Shown here piece by piece: positions 36,128-39,229 of a DNA stretch of 39,229 nucleotides. Positions within the stretch are counted from its first letter, which is position 1. Every line of letters begins with the position of its first letter. Made by a program: the position numbers and the translations under genes. Source of the DNA: Burkholderiales bacterium (GTDB taxonomy: Bacteria > Pseudomonadota > Gammaproteobacteria > Burkholderiales > Casimicrobiaceae); contig JAGNQL010000009.1 in NCBI GenBank assembly GCA_017989135.1, forward strand, positions 1 to 39,229. The letters run 5' to 3'. The notes beneath the pieces were generated by a model that saw only the letters and a list, made by a program, of their open reading frames with translations, ran no database searches and was not told the DNA's origin.

Positions 36128-36682
36128 CTTTATGAGGCCCCATTGCACTTGCGTTTCGCGATTGTAGAAGCCGTACCCATTCGTAGGGTAGTTGGTGTTC
36201 CCGATACCAAACTGGTCAATGGCATCAAGCACTGCAACCATTTTGAAGGGGACGTGAATTGCGCGTGCAGTGTTATTGGAAATTCGCGTGGCTAGAGATT
36301 GCGGCCAATAATTAGATAGCTGTGCCGGGGCAAGTATCCATTCAAAGTCTGGATACACAGCGATGATCGGCATTTGACACTCATCTACTGCGTAAGCAAT
36401 CTCGAACGGCACCCAGTCGGTGTCTTTCTTCGTTTCCGCCGTAAGGATGAGCACCATATGTTTGGAGTTATTCAAACGCGTCACTAGAGCCCGCCGTAGG
36501 GTCTCCCTAGTCGACGAGTCCCGAACCGCAGATGTTTTTTCGTGGCTGTTGATCAGCGAAAAGTCGATATTCTTGTTGGCGCTCCACATGTTCATGGTGT
36601 TGTAGTACTTGATGTCGGAAGCTGTGGGGTCAGTTGCGCCACCAGCATGAAAGGCTACATAGGTGCCGTTACGGTATGCCAC
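36122..36682 (-). CDS. thsB: TIR-like protein, Thoeris ThsB type
   Basis: The real start is taken as GTG at 36682: a GGAGG ribosome binding site formed by the last codons of the upstream macro gene (TGG AGG TAA) sits 4 bp before it. The result is a 186-residue protein one base after the upstream stop; the longer frame from 36727 would ignore this site. The fold is the MTH538/TIR-like type: NGTYVAFHAGG, DIKYYNTMNMWSANKNIDFSLINSHE, RDSSTRETLRRALVTRLNNSKHMVLILTAETKKDTDWVPFEIAYAVDE, IIAVYPD. The glutamate in WVPFEIA (E94) is in the place of the catalytic residue of TIR NADases. Family knowledge: ThsB senses phage infection and makes an ADP-ribose-type signal that activates ThsA. It is the second gene of integron cassette 2. 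Confidence 0.82.
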   Translation of the reverse strand: MAYRNGTYVAFHAGGATDPTASDIKYYNTMNMWSANKNIDFSLINSHEKTSAVRDSSTRETLRRALVTRLNNSKHMVLILTAETKKDTDWVPFEIAYAVDECQMPIIAVYPDFEWILAPAQLSNYWPQSLATRISNNTARAIHVPFKMVAVLDAIDQFGIGNTNYPTNGYGFYNRETQVQWGLIKP

Positions 36683-36683
36683 G

Positions 36684-37523
36684 TTACCTCCAGAAGTTTT
36701 CGATGAGGCGCAAATCAACTTCATCAAATCGGTCAGCGTGAATCACCACTTCGATATCCAAGGCGACTTGGTTCTTCTTGGTCTCATTGACGAGCACCAA
36801 GAGAATTGCCTGTAGGAGTTGGTTGGCGGGCAAGCCGATTCCGGATAATCCAGAACCGACGAGAGGGACAATCAGCCTTTCGCCTCCAAGCACTACCCGA
36901 GCTCTTGCGCATAAGCCTTCAAGTGCTCGCACCAAGTCAGGCACTGTCGCGGATGCTTTGAATGAGGCGAGATCCGTAGTACATAGCGCGAACAGAAGAA
37001 ACCGATGGGAATTTGTCTTTACAGAGGCAGTGGTGCCTATTGGGTATCGGCGGCTCTTTCCGCCAACACGTTGAATATCTTGTCCTGGTGTATTGGCGAG
37101 ATCGGCTGTGATCAGTTGGTCAAACGAGGCGGGGTGGCCGCCAAAGAAGTTGTTAATAACGATTCCGTGCAGCGACTTGGGCGAGACGGGGAGTCCGATC
37201 TCGCTATCAAAAAACTCGTTGACCGGGATAGCGAGATGTCCCTCTCGGGCAAATAGGTCGCCGAACAAAACGGTGACATTCGTATTGGAGTGACCAATCT
37301 TGAAGCTAATGGACCGGTGCTGGTATGCGCGTATGCAGGCAATGAGGACGGCGACACAAACGAGTACGAGATAACAACGAATGCCTTGCAGTTTTGTGTC
37401 CGGGAAAAAGTAGGACCCTGACTCGATTAGTGTCCAAAGGACGCTATACGCTAAAAATATCTCGGCCAAGAATTTGAGCGGGCGGCGTTTTATGCCAAGG
37501 TAAATGTTGTGTAGTAGTTTCAT
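36684..37523 (-). CDS. thsA: Membrane-anchored macro-domain effector, type II Thoeris ThsA
   Basis: The protein has 279 residues. Two transmembrane helices lie at ~18-38 and ~49-66 (LAYSVLWTLIESG, YLVLVCVAVLIACIRAY). A macro-like domain fills ~80-279, with VTVLFGDLFAREGHLAIPVNEFFD at its start and the ligand-binding glycine loop IVPLVGSGLSGIGLP (218-232). This double-helix plus macro arrangement is that of type II Thoeris ThsA (DUF6430-like). There, an ADP-ribose derivative made by the TIR partner is reported to bind the macro domain and trigger membrane disruption. The ThsB gene follows directly and uses this gene's last codons as its ribosome binding site. The ATG lies 21 bp inside the cassette boundary, and no strong ribosome binding site is seen for it. 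Confidence 0.83.
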   Translation of the reverse strand: MKLLHNIYLGIKRRPLKFLAEIFLAYSVLWTLIESGSYFFPDTKLQGIRCYLVLVCVAVLIACIRAYQHRSISFKIGHSNTNVTVLFGDLFAREGHLAIPVNEFFDSEIGLPVSPKSLHGIVINNFFGGHPASFDQLITADLANTPGQDIQRVGGKSRRYPIGTTASVKTNSHRFLLFALCTTDLASFKASATVPDLVRALEGLCARARVVLGGERLIVPLVGSGLSGIGLPANQLLQAILLVLVNETKKNQVALDIEVVIHADRFDEVDLRLIENFWR

Positions 37524-37544
37524 CTGCGAGCTGGAGTAAAGACG

Positions 37545-37656
37545 CCCTAACGCCTGAGTTAAGCCGCCCGGCAGCGGGGTGGCGGACGCGTGCTAGCGTA
37601 GCGTAGGCACGCGGCCGACGCCACGATGCGGGGTCGGCTTGAACGAATTGTTAGGC
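37545..37656 (-). other. Integron attC site 1 (after the TIR cassette)
   Basis: This 112-bp site runs from R'' GCCTAAC (37656-37650) to R' GTTAGGG (37551-37545). TTCAAGCCG near R'' pairs with CGGCTTAA near R', the classic L''/L' arrangement seen in resistance cassettes. The variable middle is again palindromic (GCGTGC...GCACGC). The TIR gene's stop codon TAA lies inside R''. Of the three sites it is the closest to textbook form. Confidence 0.88.
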
Positions 37657-38472
37657 CGCACTCGCGAGTCCATCGGTAATTTTTCCCATGATCTCAGACA
37701 TCTCCTGATCTTGCTTTACCGGAAACGTGTTCATGTCTGCGATGTATTTAAGTGGCAAAAATATCTCCTTTATTAGCGGCAGAAGCGGTTCAGAATCGTC
37801 TGCCTCGATTTGCTCGATCAGTTGAAGAATGTGCTTGAATGCGTAGACAAGCGCGGTCGGGTCGATTTTGACTCCGGGGGGGCGGGATACTTTCGGTGTG
37901 GAGGTTGCGCTCAATCGTGCAAGCTGCAGAACTTCTTCTAGTATGTCTCTGTCGCTACGAGTCGCCGCAGTACTCTCAGACTTCCCCGCATACTTTTCCA
38001 TCAGCTTCCCAACTCGCTCATTCAGCCTTGGCCACCACATCTCGAATACTGAGTTCAAAACTCCGTCTTCGAGTTTTTGCTCACCCAGACCAGAGTTGAG
38101 TGTCTTTATTAGCTTTCTAATTTCTGGTTCTGAGAAGGGTGCTGCCTGAAACTGAACGAGTGGGCCTTCGAGATCCGCACTGTCAACGCCGAAGAGAACA
38201 GGACACACTTTCGAAGCGTCGATCCGCTTTGAGAGGGCGCCGGCCTCAAACATGATCCAGGGCTTAGTCAAGTTCTCTTTTGTTAGGCAAAAGACGCCAA
38301 AAGATGACGCTTCAAGCTCCTGTGAAATGTCCTTGTTCCAGCGGGCTCCTTTCTCTATGTCACTTGGTGTGAAGAACGGGCGGACGCTCTGCAGAACAGC
38401 CGGCAGCCAATCGCGGAGGATTTCGGCGAGTTCCCGGCTCTGATCTCCGGACCAACTAAGGAACACTTTCAT
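37651..38472 (-). CDS. TIR-domain protein with helical C-terminal region (integron cassette 1)
   Basis: The protein has 273 residues. The TIR domain spans ~1-125: MKVFLSWSGDQSRELAEIL, FFTPSDIEKGARWNKDISQELEASSFGVFCLTKENL and PWIMFEAGALSK, where E76 is in the place of the catalytic glutamate of TIR NADases. Residues ~130-273 are mostly helical, with a Ser/Thr/Pro linker near 165-200, and match nothing I recognise. It differs from the ThsB-type TIR of cassette 2. Possible roles: a stand-alone NAD-consuming defence protein, or a second TIR signal maker feeding the neighbouring ThsA. As the attI-proximal cassette it should be the newest insertion. Confidence 0.83.
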   Translation of the reverse strand: MKVFLSWSGDQSRELAEILRDWLPAVLQSVRPFFTPSDIEKGARWNKDISQELEASSFGVFCLTKENLTKPWIMFEAGALSKRIDASKVCPVLFGVDSADLEGPLVQFQAAPFSEPEIRKLIKTLNSGLGEQKLEDGVLNSVFEMWWPRLNERVGKLMEKYAGKSESTAATRSDRDILEEVLQLARLSATSTPKVSRPPGVKIDPTALVYAFKHILQLIEQIEADDSEPLLPLIKEIFLPLKYIADMNTFPVKQDQEMSEIMGKITDGLASAA

Positions 38473-38518
38473 AGTGGGGCTCTTCCCTAAAAAATGACAA
38501 ATGATGGTGGATTGTGCA

Positions 38519-38595
38519 GCCTAACTTAATGTAGACGACAGGATAATCCAACCGCACCGTTTTATCCGACCGGCTAAAACGGCAAACGGTTGAGT
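38519..38595 (-). other. Putative integron attI site
   Basis: A perfect GTTAGGC box (minus strand, 38525-38519) marks the insertion point just upstream of cassette 1. The sequence behind it (CTACATTAA before the box) is not complementary to the other side, as expected for attI rather than attC. It holds an inverted repeat: CCGTTTTA (38557-38564) with TAAAACGG (38575-38582), flanked by AACCG/CGGTT. An RYYYAAC-type box (ACTCAAC, 38595-38589) would also allow a decayed attC. The distance to the putative integrase start is 158 bp. Confidence 0.6.
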
Positions 38596-38627
38596 AATCG
38601 CGGCCGGCGACAGACCGCGCAGCCGCC

Positions 38628-38656
38628 TTGACATTAGATTTTTCGTGAGTGATACT
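38628..38656 (+). promoter_or_regulatory. Putative integrase promoter
   Basis: A perfect TTGACA -35 (38628-38633), a 17-bp spacer and GATACT (38651-38656, 4 of 6 to TATAAT) face away from the cassettes and toward the putative intI start at 38683. Confidence 0.5.
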
Positions 38657-38670
38657 GTGTTTTTATACAT
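38655..38670. promoter_or_regulatory. LexA-like (SOS) box over the integrase promoter
   Basis: CTGT-N8-ACAT with an AT-rich middle (CTGTGTTTTTATACAT) differs from the CTGT-N8-ACAG consensus at the last base only. It overlaps the -10 element and the expected transcription start. LexA control of integron integrases is established in other bacteria. Confidence 0.5.
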
Positions 38671-38682
38671 GCATTTTATACC

Positions 38683-38736
38683 ATGAATCCGGTCGGCTAT
38701 CGTCCACAATCCAAGCGGTTGCTTGAGCAGTTGCGT
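38683..38736 (+). pseudogene. intI: Truncated integron integrase, N-terminal remnant
   Basis: From the ATG at 38683 the frame reads MNPVGYRPQSKRLLEQLR, resembling the start of integron integrases (a short leader, then RLLDQVRE/LLEQLRE). After about codon 18 the resemblance ends and the frame runs through palindromic repeat DNA to a stop at 38842. Position, direction, promoter and attI fit intI, but 18 codons are weak evidence by themselves. If right, the catalytic tyrosine recombinase domain is lost or displaced beyond the window. Confidence 0.4.
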
Positions 38737-39129
38737 TTCTCACAAAACACCATCGCGAAGCGATCAAGCTTCCGTTCGAACGGGGTCCCCGTGTATTCGA
38801 CCCCGAGGAGCGGAGCAACAGGCGGTCCAAGACCAAAACCATGAGCCCACCGCGCGCGGTTAGCGCGCCCTCGGGCGATTTGTTTTGGTCCCGCCTGTTG
38901 CGAGCCCCGCAGGAAAAGGGCGAATATTGGGGTCGCCTTTTTGGGTTACCTTTTTGGCGAAGCAAAAAGGTAACTGGCCCCGCGCGGCCAAAGAGCGCGC
39001 AGGTGGCAAAGAACAATCGTCATTCCATCAAACGCTTCGACAGATTCTCAAGGCGAACGGTTGGAGCGCAATCGTCGGACTTCAATCCACGTCGGCGTGT
39101 ACCAATTTGTGGTGGGTTGAAACCCACCC
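38737..39129. repeat. Multi-palindrome genomic repeat at the integron edge
   Basis: Three nested or successive inverted repeats are exact or nearly so: GCAACAGGCGG + GACCAAAAC (38815-38839) with GTTTTGGTC + CCGCCTGTTGC (38882-38901); GTTACCTTTTT (38945-38955) with AAAAAGGTAAC (38964-38974); and GGTGGGT with ACCCACC (39112-39129). Frames on both strands (VTFLLRQKGNPK in one direction) resemble spurious ORFs that I recall from many Burkholderiales and Xanthomonas genomes, where such sequence recurs. The left limit is set only by where the integrase similarity stops. Confidence 0.6.
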
Positions 39130-39229
39130 TTGTATCTTAAGAACTGTAGTGGATAGCGTCTGCTACAAGAAGCGAAGAGAGCTTGAACCCACCCTTAGGA
39201 TCTAATCCTGTGCCGTAGATAAAGCCCTT
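39130..39229. other. Right window edge, no gene recognised
   Basis: About 100 bp after the last hairpin hold no supported gene. A second ACCCACCCTT motif recurs at 39187-39196, echoing the one at 39123-39132, so the repeat may continue beyond the window. Confidence 0.4.

Noticed and set aside
38663-39140. 117- and 99-residue frames on opposite strands at the right edge
   Set aside because: They lie in palindromic repeat DNA and resemble recurrent spurious ORFs; treated as part of the repeat.
1-39229. CRISPR array, rRNA or tRNA genes
   Set aside because: No direct-repeat/spacer pattern and no rRNA or cloverleaf sequence was recognised by eye on either strand; tRNAscan-SE would be decisive for tRNAs.

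Overview
The window looks like a chromosomal segment of a betaproteobacterium, probably of the order Burkholderiales. Reasons: argA sits next to yggX, a BPSS1780-type membrane protein overlaps thrB, apbC is divergent from metG, an ispD-ispF pair is present, and the GC content is moderately high. The genus cannot be told from the sequence. No rRNA, tRNA or CRISPR array was recognised.

Positions 1-4306 (+ strand): the end of a fumarate reductase/succinate dehydrogenase-type flavoprotein, a thiamine-diphosphate enzyme of the acetolactate synthase superfamily, and an exported OmpA-domain protein. A long inverted repeat follows at 4316-4447. Positions 4494-12758 (- strand): a small exported protein, a receptor-like Ser/Thr kinase with a large C-terminal helical (TPR-like) region and its partner ECF sigma factor, a copper-chaperone pair (SCO and PCuAC), an AhpD-like protein, yggX and argA. 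Positions 12848-15607 (+): a small membrane protein and a UvrD-type helicase. Positions 15669-20459 (-): a BPSS1780-type membrane protein, thrB, an exported hypothetical protein, ispF, ispD and apbC. Positions 20569-25686 (+): metG, a GNAT acetyltransferase, a SulP transporter and an Hsp20 chaperone. Positions 25694-35525 (-): uvrA, a DUF5329 protein, two exported alpha/beta hydrolases, three GNATs, a DinB protein, a DUF924 protein, a GFA protein, a 56-residue membrane peptide too short for ordinary ORF lists, and a VOC protein.

The right end, 35592 to about 38740, is best read as a small chromosomal integron. An attI-like site (38519-38595) is followed leftwards, on the minus strand, by three gene cassettes. 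Each ends in an attC-like site, and the first two have the gene's stop codon inside the R'' box. Cassette 1 carries a TIR-domain protein. Cassette 2 carries two translationally coupled genes, a membrane-anchored macro-domain protein and a TIR-like protein, which match type II Thoeris antiphage defence (ThsA and ThsB). Cassette 3 carries a 79-residue protein with two Trp/Leu-Gly repeats. On the far side of attI, a promoter with a perfect -35 box overlaps a LexA-like box and leads into what looks like the first ~18 codons of an integron integrase. That reading frame then runs into a strongly palindromic repeat (about 38737-39129). My interpretation is a defence-gene integron whose integrase is broken, so the array would be frozen unless an integrase is supplied in trans.

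Two dispersed structures stand out elsewhere. A 120-bp element with imperfect terminal inverted repeats occurs three times, each copy exactly 120 bp (9149-9268, 18011-18130, 32362-32481). metG also has a segment (about 21840-22385) with different codon use and an insertion of about 35 residues, suggesting recombination.
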